Below are positions 1 to 9,061 of a DNA stretch of 25,058 nucleotides, in pieces. The stretch is from contig CALJMC010000118.1 in the NCBI GenBank assembly GCA_937982385.1, positions 1-25,058 on the forward strand, read 5' to 3'. Origin of the DNA: an uncultured Rickettsiales bacterium. Lineage in GTDB: Bacteria > Pseudomonadota > Alphaproteobacteria > Rickettsiales > UBA998. The translations under genes and the position numbers were made by a program. Within the stretch, counting starts at the first letter, position 1; every line of letters starts with the position of its first letter. Under the pieces are notes generated by a model, which did no database searches, was not told the origin of the DNA, and worked only from the letters and a program-made list of their open reading frames with translations.

Positions 1-1832
<1,832 letters not shown>

Positions 1833-2149
1833 TTTTAGTTTCCTTTTTTGGTTTAAATTTTTTAGTTTAGTATATGTTGCGTTAACTCTCGCCTTGGAAA
1901 GATTAACAAAGTATTAACATTTATATTAAAGCTTGTAAATAGTTTTCCATATTTTTGTTGTTTTTTTATCACTATTAGTTTTTTGGTAGAGTTAGACACC
2001 GAATAAATGGCATCTAATTTCTTAGTAACTATACCCTAACAGAGTATTGTTACGGTTCTGTTACAATACATATAAAATTTTAAATAAAAGTTAATTTATA
2101 TTTATTGAGAGTAGATAAAAATGGAGTGTGGGAGTGTGGTGCATCCGTC
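1833..2149. other. AT-rich leader between rimM and the RTX gene
   Basis: No gene is visible in these 317 bases. The region is very AT-rich, unlike the flanking coding DNA. It holds a dyad at 2044-2069 and, beside it, a minus-strand -10-like TATAGT (2028-2033). A second weak minus-strand promoter candidate, TTTACA then a 17-base spacer then TAATAC, lies nearer the RTX start (1903-1931). A long 5' leader or more than one promoter for the RTX gene is therefore possible. I see no riboswitch and no clear intrinsic terminator for rimM. Confidence 0.5.
2044..2069. promoter_or_regulatory. Inverted repeat, possible operator upstream of the RTX gene
   Basis: Perfect 7-base arms GTATTGT and ACAATAC are separated by 12 bases; the interior also carries two direct TGTTAC copies ten bases apart, about one helical turn. 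On the minus strand the dyad lies where the -35 region would be for the candidate -10 TATAGT at 2028-2033, the arrangement of a repressor operator. It is not followed by a T-run on the minus strand, so a terminator is less likely. The regulator is unknown. Confidence 0.35.
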
Positions 2150-2668
2150 CTAAGGCTCTTGTTTTGCTATAATAATTTCGGGATGAGAAAAATATAGCAC
2201 CTGTTTTTTTATATTTACTTCAGGAAAAGTTTTTTTGTCAAAAAGGTAGAGTTCGGCCTTTTGGGACGTATTATTCTTGATTTCGATAATATCGCCAGCG
2301 CCATAATTCTGGACCGTGGCGACGGTGCCGTAATGCTCGTCATTGGCTGTTAGGACGCGTAATCCGACTAAATCGTCAATGAAGAAGCTGTCATCTTCAG
2401 GTTCTGCAAATTCTGCGCGGTCTGCATAGAGATCGATATTGCGCAATAATTCAGCTTGCTCGCGCGTGGTGACATCTTTGATGGTGGCAACCCATTGCCC
2501 TTTGGTGGCGGGGCGCATTTTGAACTTATATGTTTTGCTGCCTGATTTGTTGGTGAGGGTATAGCGTGCGATGTCTTCAGGGTTTTGCGTATAGCTCGCA
2601 AGTTTCATTTGTCCCTTAATGCCGTGAGGGGCAGTGAATTTCCCAACAATCGTTTTATCATCACTCAT
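2150..2668 (-). CDS. rimM: Ribosome maturation factor RimM
   Basis: RimM assists late assembly of the 30S head and binds ribosomal protein S19. The 172-residue product has the usual length. The N-terminal barrel starts with the family-typical VGKFTAPHGIKGQMKL (residues 8-23), and a C-terminal PRC-barrel domain starts near residue 95 (FFIDDLVGLRV). The ATG at 2668 is preceded by GGAG. It lies 75 bases downstream of rpsP, the standard order. In most proteobacteria trmD and rplS follow, but here a long AT-rich gap and an RTX gene follow instead. Confidence 0.95.
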   Translation of the reverse strand: MSDDKTIVGKFTAPHGIKGQMKLASYTQNPEDIARYTLTNKSGSKTYKFKMRPATKGQWVATIKDVTTREQAELLRNIDLYADRAEFAEPEDDSFFIDDLVGLRVLTANDEHYGTVATVQNYGAGDIIEIKNNTSQKAELYLFDKKTFPEVNIKKQVLYFSHPEIIIAKQEP

Positions 2669-2683
2669 CGTCTATTCTCCAAC

Positions 2684-2718
2684 AAAAAAGCCCGCACCAT
2701 TAAAGGGACGAGCTTTTT
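2684..2718 (-). terminator. Intrinsic terminator or attenuator between rpsP and rimM
   Basis: Read on the minus strand, AAAAAGC pairs with GCTTTTT, and the stem continues through about six more pairs including two G-U wobbles and one mismatch, around a TTTAAT loop. The 3' arm ends in a run of six T. The A-run/T-run symmetry would let it work in either direction. Its place between rpsP and rimM suggests partial termination that lowers rimM expression relative to S16. Confidence 0.7.
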
Positions 2719-2743
2719 GATATGTGTCGTTGAGAACTCCATA

Positions 2744-3172
2744 CTATGCAGCAGGAGTCTCTTCAGCAGCAGCTTCTTCAGCAGGTGCTTCTGCTTCTGG
2801 AGCAGGTGCAGCCGCAGCAGCTTTTGCTTCTTCAGCCGCTTGGTCAGCAGCTTCCTTGCGTGCTTGAGCACGTGGAGCAAGTTTTTCTACTTTTGGCTTA
2901 GCCGTATAAATAGGATCTGTTTTGAGTGTACCATCAGCACGCAAGAAGCGTTGGATGGTATCAGATGCTTCAGCACCAGTGCCGAGCCAATATGTCATGC
3001 GCTCTGCATCATATTTAAAACGCTCACCGCTCTCTTTTGAAGCGAGTGGGTTATATGTGCCGATACGTTCGATGTATTTACCGTCGCGAGGTGCGCGAAC
3101 GTCTGCAACGACGATACGATAAAATGGACGTTTTTTTGCGCCACCGCGGGCTAGTCTAATTTTAGTTGCCAT
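2744..3172 (-). CDS. rpsP: 30S ribosomal protein bS16
   Basis: The N-terminal 80 residues match bS16 closely: MATKIRLARGGAKKRPFYRI, then RDGKYIERIGTYNP and the DAERMTYWLGTGAEASDT segment. The protein is 142 residues long, against about 80-90 for the E. coli protein. The extra C-terminal 55 residues are Ala/Glu/Pro-rich, a low-complexity tail commonly seen in alphaproteobacterial S16. The ATG at 3172 is the only start giving the conserved N-terminus. It is first of the rpsP-rimM pair, with the hairpin array at 3274-3346 upstream. Confidence 0.97.
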   Translation of the reverse strand: MATKIRLARGGAKKRPFYRIVVADVRAPRDGKYIERIGTYNPLASKESGERFKYDAERMTYWLGTGAEASDTIQRFLRADGTLKTDPIYTAKPKVEKLAPRAQARKEAADQAAEEAKAAAAAPAPEAEAPAEEAAAEETPAA

Positions 3173-3273
3173 GAGTTACTCTTTATCTCTTCATTATTTG
3201 TTATCATTTATATGAATTGGAGTGCGCTTAGAGCAGATAATGAAACATAAATCAAGAGGTTTATTGTTTGCGC

Positions 3274-3353
3274 CCGCTTCGGACTCCTGTCCTACGCGAT
3301 ACGCAAGTGGCTACGCCACGCTCAAGGCTGATTCGCGCTGCTGCGCTCATAGT
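3274..3353 (+). repeat. Intergenic hairpin-array repeat, copy A
   Basis: Between the symporter gene and rpsP lies a run of short perfect stem-loops with 3-4 base loops: 3274-3282 (CCG/CGG), 3281-3292 (GGAC/GTCC), 3296-3304 (GCG/CGC), 3307-3319 (GTGGC/GCCAC) and 3335-3346 (GCGC/GCGC). The sequence between the last two, GCTCAAGGCTGATTCG, and the trailing CTCATAG recur in the element at 14177-14301, where the stems have different bases but still pair. This suggests a dispersed, structure-conserved element of the genome. Confidence 0.6.
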
Positions 3354-3360
3354 AACAAAT

Positions 3361-4800
3361 CTAGGTGTTTTTCATCTTCTTTACATATGCCTGCATATGG
3401 TCGCGGATAGTGTGGCGTAACACGAAGACGGCAATCAGGTTGGGGATTGCCATGGAGAGTAGCATGAGGTCTCCGAAATCTACTACGGGGCCTAAATTCA
3501 CCATGCCACCGAGGAAGGTCATGCTGCAGAAGAACGTATAATAAAGAGGCAGCGTTTTCTTGCCGAACATATAATGCCATGCTTGCTCGCCATAATAGCT
3601 CCATGTCAGCATGGTGGAATAGGCGAATAATACGACGCAGATGGCGAGCACTTGCGGGAACCAATCAATGACGGTGGCGAATGCTGCGGCGGTGAGAACA
3701 ACGCCTGTACCATTGGCGGCATCGGTATAGACGCCTGTGGTGACAATCACTAAACCTGTCATAGAGCATATGATGACTGTATCGATAATAGGTTCAATCA
3801 GAGCGACGATACCTTCTTTTACTGGGTCGTCATTGCTGGTGGCGGCATGGGCGATGGGGGCGGAGCCTACACCAGCCTCGTTTGAGAAGAATGCGCGGCG
3901 GAAACCCATAATCATGGCGCCGACTGCGCCACCACCTGCGGCTTCAAAATTGAAGGCTGCGGTGAAGATGGTGCTAATGGCGGCCGGAATTTCGGCGGCA
4001 TTATTGAAGAGTACTACAGCACATGCCAAGACATAGATGATTGCCATCAGCGGTACGAGTTTTTCGGTGACGCTGGCAATGCGCTTGATGCTGCCGATAA
4101 GAATGGCGAACACAGTGACTGCCAAGAGGGCTGCGATTATCCATTCAGAGCCGACCAAGCTAGGGAAGCTGGACGTAAGAATGTTGATGGATTCATTTGA
4201 TTGCAGCATGTTTCCACCACCAATCGCGCCGCCAATGGCGCAGATGGAAAAGACAACAGCCAAGAATTTACCAAACTTTGTGAAGCCTTTTTCTTTGAAC
4301 CCCTCAGTGATATAATAGAAGGGGCCACCATGCACTGTACCGTCATCATCAATGCGGCGATAGAGATGTCCGAGTGTTACCTCGGCGAATTTAGTGGCTG
4401 TGCCGAGGAATGCGGCGACTATCATCCATACCAATGCGCCAGGGCCGCCGAGTGAAATGGCAATCGCAACGCCTGCGATGTTACCAAGCCCAACCGTACC
4501 AGAGACCGCAGCCGTCATTGCTTGGAATGAGCTGACGCGTCCTTTTTGTGGTGTGTCTTTCATGGATGCGAAAGTCACTTTTACTGCATGTCCGATAAGC
4601 ATGATATTCACACCGCGTAAAAATACCGTGAAGAATAAACCTGCTGACACCAGCCACAACACTAGGAACGGAAATGTGCCAAGGTCAAAGGGTAGGGGGA
4701 TGGGATAGAACAACACCGCATCCAGCGCATCAACCAGCACTTGAAAGAAAGATTGGAAGATCTGCACATAAGCAGGGAGTTCTGATGATGTATTTTCCAT
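3361..4800 (-). CDS. Alanine/glycine:cation symporter (AGCS family)
   Basis: An inner-membrane carrier that imports alanine or glycine with Na+ or H+. The 479 residues match the family length (roughly 450-500) with about 10-11 hydrophobic segments. Family hallmarks are visible: SGTVGLGNIAGVAIAISLGG (about 94-113) directly followed by PGALVWM, then HGGPFYYITEGF near 157, and the RRAFFSNEAGVGSAPIAHA segment near 304 typical of AGCS proteins. The ATG at 4800 gives the expected hydrophilic N-terminus, but no good Shine-Dalgarno is seen. Neighbours give no hint of substrate. Family is certain; alanine versus glycine preference and the coupling ion are inferred. Confidence 0.93.
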   Translation of the reverse strand: MENTSSELPAYVQIFQSFFQVLVDALDAVLFYPIPLPFDLGTFPFLVLWLVSAGLFFTVFLRGVNIMLIGHAVKVTFASMKDTPQKGRVSSFQAMTAAVSGTVGLGNIAGVAIAISLGGPGALVWMIVAAFLGTATKFAEVTLGHLYRRIDDDGTVHGGPFYYITEGFKEKGFTKFGKFLAVVFSICAIGGAIGGGNMLQSNESINILTSSFPSLVGSEWIIAALLAVTVFAILIGSIKRIASVTEKLVPLMAIIYVLACAVVLFNNAAEIPAAISTIFTAAFNFEAAGGGAVGAMIMGFRRAFFSNEAGVGSAPIAHAATSNDDPVKEGIVALIEPIIDTVIICSMTGLVIVTTGVYTDAANGTGVVLTAAAFATVIDWFPQVLAICVVLFAYSTMLTWSYYGEQAWHYMFGKKTLPLYYTFFCSMTFLGGMVNLGPVVDFGDLMLLSMAIPNLIAVFVLRHTIRDHMQAYVKKMKNT

Positions 4801-4898
4801 GCATTAAGAGGTAGCGGAGAAGAGCGCAGGGGGCAAGGGGTTTGTTTAGTCGATATAATTTCTTATCATCGCAATGACAATTTTAGTCGCATTTAAAT

Positions 4899-5405
4899 TT
4901 ATGTGTACATTTTCTCGGTTAGTGCGTTCTTTAATTTTGTCAATGCATTATAAGGATGAGCTCCTGTACTTGACGCTTTTGACCAGCTTTCAATAAAAGA
5001 TAAGTATTTTTCAACTTCAGGGTCATTTAGTGATCGTAGGATAAAATACTGTATAGGGTAAATATCTTTTAAAGTTAATAGGTCTTTTTCCCACATTAAA
5101 GCAATATTGGAAAAGTGACGTAATAGTTTGTCTATTTTTCGTTCTTCTAACGACCCGTGAAAAATGTTAGGGTCGTATTGAAATTTGGAATATTCAATTT
5201 TATAAAAAGCTTCGTGCATCATGTCGTCATCCATAAAGGTATGAAGGCAATCTGAAATAATTTTTGCACTTGTTAATCTGTTGCCCAGAATTGTCTGTCG
5301 CACATTAACGATAAAGGCGCACGCAGCTATAAATAAACTTATTATTGGTATAATTAATATTATTACTTGAAGCCAATAGGGCAATGTTTTTATTAGCTCA
5401 TACAT
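4899..5405 (-). CDS. Small membrane-anchored protein of unknown function
   Basis: The product has 168 residues: an N-terminal membrane segment at about 12-35 (WLQVIILIIPIISLFIAACA), then a soluble, probably helical domain rich in Lys, Ile and aromatic residues. The plan, one N-terminal anchor plus a helical cytoplasmic domain with HTFMDDDMMHEAFYKIEY, recalls DUF4760-like proteins, but I cannot confirm this. The ATG at 5405 has an excellent Shine-Dalgarno, AGAGGA, six bases upstream, so it is very probably translated. The gene is more AT-rich than its neighbours and sits next to a tRNA, which is compatible with acquisition, though I found no duplicated tRNA end. No function is proposed. Confidence 0.75.
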   Translation of the reverse strand: MYELIKTLPYWLQVIILIIPIISLFIAACAFIVNVRQTILGNRLTSAKIISDCLHTFMDDDMMHEAFYKIEYSKFQYDPNIFHGSLEERKIDKLLRHFSNIALMWEKDLLTLKDIYPIQYFILRSLNDPEVEKYLSFIESWSKASSTGAHPYNALTKLKNALTEKMYT

Positions 5406-5424
5406 AAATTTATCCTCTTAACAA

Positions 5425-5450
5425 ATTTATTTATTTATTTATCTATCTAT
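5425..5450. repeat. Tetranucleotide microsatellite
   Basis: Four tandem ATTT units followed by three ATCT units lie just upstream of the Shine-Dalgarno of the small membrane protein gene. Copy-number change could alter the leader of that gene; this is inference only. Confidence 0.6.
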
Positions 5451-5523
5451 CCACACCACTAAACGTGTTAGAAAGCTATAGTAATACAACAGCTTACTGA
5501 GAATCGACCAAATCTATATGAAA

Positions 5524-5598
5524 TGGAGCGGGTGATGAGATTCGAACTCACGACATCTTCGTTGGCAACGAAGTGCTCTACCACTGAGCTACACCCGC
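5524..5598 (-). tRNA. tRNA-Gly (GCC anticodon)
   Basis: The minus strand folds as a full cloverleaf: acceptor GCGGGTG/CACCCGC, D-stem GCTC/GAGC, anticodon stem CTTCG/CGAAG around loop TTGCCAA, T-stem GTGAG/CTCAT with loop TTCGAAT. The anticodon is GCC, reading GGC and GGU. The discriminator base is T and the CCA end is encoded (5524-5526). No intron is present. Confidence 0.97.
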
Positions 5599-5640
5599 TC
5601 AAGAAGTGAGGGTAAAATATTGTCCCTCGAGCGAGGCGGG

Positions 5641-5668
5641 ATAATATCAGCATTATATGGTTTGGCAA
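5641..5668 (-). promoter_or_regulatory. Probable sigma-70-type promoter of tRNA-Gly
   Basis: On the minus strand, TTGCCA (5663-5668) and TATTAT (5641-5646) are separated by 16 bases; each differs from consensus at one position. The start of transcription would fall around 35 bases before the mature tRNA, leaving a short leader for RNase P to remove. Confidence 0.6.
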
Positions 5669-5774
5669 GTGGTTTTTTGCACTAGTTTTTCGTGGTTGAG
5701 TTCATGATAAAGGCTTGTGTCGTTTGGCAATGCGCGATAGAACATTGGACAGGGTAAATAATAAGGGGGGTGTG

Positions 5775-5960
5775 ATGGCGAAGTCCCAGAATGCTACGAT
5801 AGATGCGAAACTGCTTGAGATATTGGTCTGCCCAATTACCAAGACAGCACTTACCTATGACGCTGACGCGCAGGAGCTTATTAGTAAAAAAGCGAAGCTG
5901 GCATTTCCTATTCGTGACGGCATTCCGATTATGCTGTCAGATGAAGCCCGAAAATTATAA
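5775..5960 (+). CDS. Trm112-family protein (YcaR-like)
   Basis: A 61-residue protein with the Trm112/YcaR core: LLEILVCPITKTALTYD, then a middle segment and AFPIRDGIPIML near the C-terminus. In eukaryotes and archaea Trm112 activates methyltransferases; the bacterial short forms are poorly understood. Only one Cys remains (in VCP), as usual in proteobacteria, so no zinc site is expected. The ATG at 5775 is preferred over an in-frame ATG 60 bases upstream because it follows a strong purine stretch (AAGGGGGG). The stop lies 18 bases before the ExbB-like gene, so it is probably the first gene of that operon, with no known functional link. Confidence 0.88.
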   Translation: MAKSQNATIDAKLLEILVCPITKTALTYDADAQELISKKAKLAFPIRDGIPIMLSDEARKL

Positions 5961-5978
5961 AACGAAGAAGGTAACATT

Positions 5979-6923
5979 ATGGAAGATGTGAATATCATTG
6001 AAAAAGGTGGCGTGGTGATGGTGATTCTCATCGCGATGTCGATTTATGCGCTTGCAGTTATTTTCTTTAAGGTATTTCAATTTGTGCAGTCAGGCTTGTT
6101 TACGCAAGGGTTTATTAATCCTGTGATGGAAGAAGTGAAGCGTGGTGAGTTGACAGCGGCAGAGCATAAGTTACGTGCTGCGGTGGGGCCCGTGGCAACA
6201 GTCATGAAAGTGGCAATTGTCTGTGTGACGAATCGCATGATGTCCATCAAAAGCCGTGAAGCTGAAATTTCTCGTGTGGGTTCAGCGGAAATACGTCGCT
6301 TGGAATCGCATATGCGCGGATTAGAGATGGTCTCAACTACGGCACCGCTCCTCGGCCTGCTTGGTACGGTGCTTGGTATGGTGACAGCGTTTGGTAGATT
6401 GGAAGCGGCTGGTAGTCGTGTGGATCCATCAATGCTTGCAGGTGGTATTTGGGAAGCGCTTTTGACCACGGTTGCAGGGCTGTCTGTTGCGATTCCTGCT
6501 GTTGCTGCCTATTATGTGCTGGATGGCGTGATTGAAAAAGTGCGTGCGACTATGAAGGATGTGACGGTGCAAGTGTTGGCTCTGGAAGATGAGTTCATGC
6601 GCAATGAAAGAGAACAAGAACGCAGAGCCGCTGCTGATGAGAAACGTGCTGATAAAGCTGAAGCTAGTCGTCAACAACGTGAAGAGCATGAGCGTTTCAT
6701 TGCGGAAATTAAGGCAACGGAAAAATCGAAGTTGCAGGCCGCTGAAGATGCGTTGAAGCTGAAGCAAAAAACGGTTGAAGAAGTGGCAGAGATGAAGCGC
6801 ACGGCCATTGCAGAAGCGGAAGCCGCCAAACAAAGGGCGCTTGATGAAGTGCTTGAGAAACAGCGCTCGATGCCGCAAAGCACTTCGACGCTTAAAATGC
6901 TTAGCCCTTCCTATAATCGTTAG
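5979..6923 (+). CDS. ExbB/TolQ/MotA-family proton channel protein with C-terminal coiled coil
   Basis: ExbB-type proteins form the pentameric inner-membrane ring that, with ExbD, uses the proton motive force to drive TonB. Three membrane segments fit the family: about 12-35, 116-140 (TTAPLLGLLGTVLGMVTAF) and 158-182 (LLTTVAGLSVAIPAVAAYYV). The 314 residues exceed the usual 210-250; residues 200-300 form a long charged, predicted coiled-coil tail rich in Glu, Ala, Lys and Arg, and it should lie in the cytoplasm. The tail is the odd feature and may bind a cytoplasmic partner. The Shine-Dalgarno GAAGG precedes the ATG. It is followed after 18 bases by the first ExbD gene. Confidence 0.92.
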   Translation: MEDVNIIEKGGVVMVILIAMSIYALAVIFFKVFQFVQSGLFTQGFINPVMEEVKRGELTAAEHKLRAAVGPVATVMKVAIVCVTNRMMSIKSREAEISRVGSAEIRRLESHMRGLEMVSTTAPLLGLLGTVLGMVTAFGRLEAAGSRVDPSMLAGGIWEALLTTVAGLSVAIPAVAAYYVLDGVIEKVRATMKDVTVQVLALEDEFMRNEREQERRAAADEKRADKAEASRQQREEHERFIAEIKATEKSKLQAAEDALKLKQKTVEEVAEMKRTAIAEAEAAKQRALDEVLEKQRSMPQSTSTLKMLSPSYNR

Positions 6924-6941
6924 ACATCGAGAGCATGACCG

Positions 6942-7463
6942 ATGATGATTGATCGCGCACCGCGAAAAGCAAAACCTATCCCGCTGACACCGCTCATTGA
7001 TGTGGTGTTTTTGCTGGTGGTGTTTTTCATGGTGACGACGAGTTTCATCAAGATTGAGGCAATCGAGCTGAATTTGCCATCTGCGGGAAAACAAAAATCG
7101 GGTAGGGCGTCTTCTAATAATGCTTCCGAGCAGATGTTGAATACGCTGTTGGTGGTGGACGTTGAGAAGACGGGCAGGGTGTTTGTGAATCAGCAGGCAA
7201 TTGAGCAGCAAGCGTTGGAGCGGACATTGCGTACGGCGATGAAGGACAAAAAACAAAAATTCTTGGTGCGGGTTGGTGACGCAGTATCGGTACAGCAACT
7301 GGTTGAGATTATGGATATTGTGCATTTATCTGGTGGGCGTGATATTGCGGTAAGTGAATGGGATGGTGCGGTTTCGCTGTCTGCTGAAGCGCGCCAACGT
7401 ATTTCAAAAGAAATCTCGGAGCCGGTGATTTTGCCTGAGCAGGGTGTAGGAGGCGGACAATGA
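6942..7463 (+). CDS. ExbD/TolR-family protein 1 (with the conserved membrane Asp)
   Basis: ExbD sits inside the ExbB ring and carries a single membrane helix plus a periplasmic domain. The 173-residue product has TPLIDVVFLLVVFFMVTTSF at about 16-35, in which D20 corresponds to the essential proton-relay aspartate of the family (Asp25 in E. coli ExbD). The periplasmic domain follows, with INQQAIE-like strand/turn features and a C-terminal extension of about 35 residues. Two adjacent ATG codons, 6942 and 6945, could serve as start. The stop overlaps the start of the next gene as ATGA, indicating translational coupling. Confidence 0.92.
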   Translation: MMIDRAPRKAKPIPLTPLIDVVFLLVVFFMVTTSFIKIEAIELNLPSAGKQKSGRASSNNASEQMLNTLLVVDVEKTGRVFVNQQAIEQQALERTLRTAMKDKKQKFLVRVGDAVSVQQLVEIMDIVHLSGGRDIAVSEWDGAVSLSAEARQRISKEISEPVILPEQGVGGGQ

Positions 7464-7861
7464 TAGACATGGAACGCCAGATGAAACCCGTAAAAGAAGT
7501 CAGCCTTATTCCACTGATTAATGTTATTTTTCTGTTGTTGATTTACTTTCTCGTGGTGGGTGCGATTGAGCGCTTTGATATTTTGGAAGTGACGCCACCT
7601 TTGGCTGAAAGTAGCGAAGAGCTTGATCAGGGCTCACTTGTGATTATTCTTGGGCGCAATAATGAGGTGATTGTGAATGATGATTGGGTGGGGATGGAGG
7701 CCGTGGAAGCGCGCGTGAAGCATTTTCTATCCTTCAATAAGGACCGAGTGATTACGGTGAAAGCCGACTCACGCTTAGAGGCCAAAAAACTGGTGAAGAT
7801 GATTGAGATGATCCGCAAAACGGGTGCCAAACGTATAACACTCGCAACGCAGGTTATGTGA
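7460..7861 (+). CDS. ExbD/TolR-family protein 2 (membrane Asp replaced by Asn)
   Basis: A second, divergent ExbD of 133 residues. Its membrane helix is IPLINVIFLLLIYFLVVGAI; the position of the essential Asp is Asn21 (codon AAT, 7520-7522). The periplasmic part keeps the family pattern, with VIILGRNNEVIVNDDWVG, VITVKADSRLEAKKLVKMIE and a final beta strand. GGAGG seven bases upstream supports the ATG at 7460. Overlap with the preceding gene and a one-base gap to the TonB-like gene indicate equimolar, coupled synthesis. If the Asn is real, this subunit cannot relay protons by the known mechanism and may act only in a mixed ExbD dimer; that is inference. Confidence 0.9.
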   Translation: MIDMERQMKPVKEVSLIPLINVIFLLLIYFLVVGAIERFDILEVTPPLAESSEELDQGSLVIILGRNNEVIVNDDWVGMEAVEARVKHFLSFNKDRVITVKADSRLEAKKLVKMIEMIRKTGAKRITLATQVM

Positions 7862-7862
7862 T

Positions 7863-8783
7863 ATGTCATCTGTTCTGTATTCAACCTACTTGAAACATCT
7901 GCATGAGCTGCAACGCTATGAGCGCGCGGTGACGACACCGCCCTTTTACTTGATGATTGTGGCAGCATTCTTTTTGCATATTAGTATTGGTGCATTTATC
8001 AATTTTGCGCATGAGGATACACTCAGAGTTCCGCTTCGGAATTTGAAACTTAATTTAGGTGATGGTGAGGGGTTGAGTGATGCGCTAAGTGATCGCGACA
8101 AGAAATTGCTTGAAGCGGCGAAGGAGCATCGTGATGCGCGCTCCAAAGCAGATGCTGTGCTTAAGCGTCAGCAAGAGGCGAAGATGCGTCGGGCGCAGCT
8201 GCGAGCAGAACGTAGAGCTAGAGAAGCTGCTGTTGCAGCACGCCAACGTGCAGATGCGCTTGATAGTATTATTAAGGCAGCGCCAGAGCCCGAGCCTGTG
8301 GTAGAACCTGAGAACAGTGCCCGTACAGCCTCCCCTATGCCATCCAAAGAATCTGTGTCTCGTGCGACACGTGCTAATGTACGTTCAGGTATTGCGCCTT
8401 CGACCCTCATTGCTAATGCAAAGATGGCCGCCACGGGCATGGGGGATGGTGCAGGAGGTGTCAAAGAGCAAGATAATGTAGAACAGCGCCGTATCAAATT
8501 GCGTTATACACAACTTATTACGTTGGCTGTTGAACGTAAAAAGGTAGTGCCGACAGAAGCCTTTGAGAAGAGTTTGAAAGGTACAACATATTTACGTATC
8601 CAGTTTAATCGTAATGGTCGATTTAGCGAGCAAGATTTGCGGATTGAAAAACCATCAGCACATAAAATGTTGGATGATGCAGCATTAGCGGCAGCTAAGC
8701 GGTCGAATCCATTGCCGCCAGTACCTGCAAACTATGAGCCAGGCACGCAAAAATTTGCATTTATTATACCTGTTGCTTTCTAG
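7863..8783 (+). CDS. TonB-like energy transducer
   Basis: The 306-residue product has a cytoplasmic N-terminus, one membrane helix at about 26-46 (FYLMIVAAFFLHISIGAFINF without the last residues), a charged coiled-coil periplasmic stretch at about 78-140, a short PEPEPVVEPE segment and a C-terminal TonB domain (about 215-306) with TTYLRIQFNRNGRFSEQDLR, MLDDAALAAAKRSNPLPPVP and a final hydrophobic strand. The Pro-rich spacer of classic TonB is mostly replaced here by charged helix. It is the last gene of the operon. No TonB-dependent receptor is near, so the partner and substrate are unknown; a TolA-like role is an alternative. Confidence 0.87.
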   Translation: MSSVLYSTYLKHLHELQRYERAVTTPPFYLMIVAAFFLHISIGAFINFAHEDTLRVPLRNLKLNLGDGEGLSDALSDRDKKLLEAAKEHRDARSKADAVLKRQQEAKMRRAQLRAERRAREAAVAARQRADALDSIIKAAPEPEPVVEPENSARTASPMPSKESVSRATRANVRSGIAPSTLIANAKMAATGMGDGAGGVKEQDNVEQRRIKLRYTQLITLAVERKKVVPTEAFEKSLKGTTYLRIQFNRNGRFSEQDLRIEKPSAHKMLDDAALAAAKRSNPLPPVPANYEPGTQKFAFIIPVAF

Positions 8784-8807
8784 GTATCTTAAAATTAATA
8801 ATCAAAC

Positions 8808-8832
8808 ATAAGAAAACAAGCAGCTTTCTTAT
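8808..8832 (+). terminator. Hairpin after the TonB-like gene, possible terminator
   Basis: Perfect 8-base arms ATAAGAAA and TTTCTTAT flank a 9-base loop, 24 bases after the TonB-like stop codon. The T-run after the stem is poor (TTTT only ten bases further on), so termination efficiency is doubtful. Confidence 0.4.
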
Positions 8833-8866
8833 TGATCAGGTTTTCTGGGAAGTTACCGTAGCTAAT

Positions 8867-9004
8867 CTATGTGCCGCCGTTGATGATTCCCTCGCCGTTC
8901 CCATCGCATGTTGCTGTGCTGCCAGCAATAAGGCCAATAATAACTAATAGGATGGATAGCTCTAGAAGAGAGACGGCTTTGTGGGGGAGCTGCAGACGAG
9001 GTGT
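8867..9004 (-). pseudogene. Type IV prepilin-like N-terminal relic
   Basis: The minus strand is open for 46 codons between in-frame stops and encodes SLLELSILLVIIGLIAG preceded by HKAV, a close match to the class III prepilin signal (K, small residue, then [S/T]LxE and a hydrophobic helix). It then runs into STATCDGNGEGIINGGT and stops. There is no ATG, GTG or TTG before the motif, and the pilin head domain is missing. This fits a decayed prepilin-like gene with its start lost and most of the body deleted. No other pilus gene is in the window. Confidence 0.6.
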
Positions 9005-9061
9005 TCACAGCTAATTCTCAATAATGTTTGAAGTTCATATTATGAGAAGAAAGTTTAAGAA

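Noticed and set aside
3222..3410. Short plus-strand open frame over the first hairpin array
   Set aside because: No family features and it runs into the antisense of the symporter gene; the region is better explained by the repeated stem-loops.
4899..5598. Integrated element at tRNA-Gly
   Set aside because: The AT-rich gene beside the tRNA prompted a search for a duplicated tRNA 3' end on its other side (4801-4898); none was seen and there is no integrase.
6429..7325. 298-codon open frame on the minus strand
   Set aside because: It lies antisense to the ExbB/ExbD genes, has an unnatural His/Arg/Leu/Phe composition and no ribosome binding site; the plus-strand genes are clear family members.
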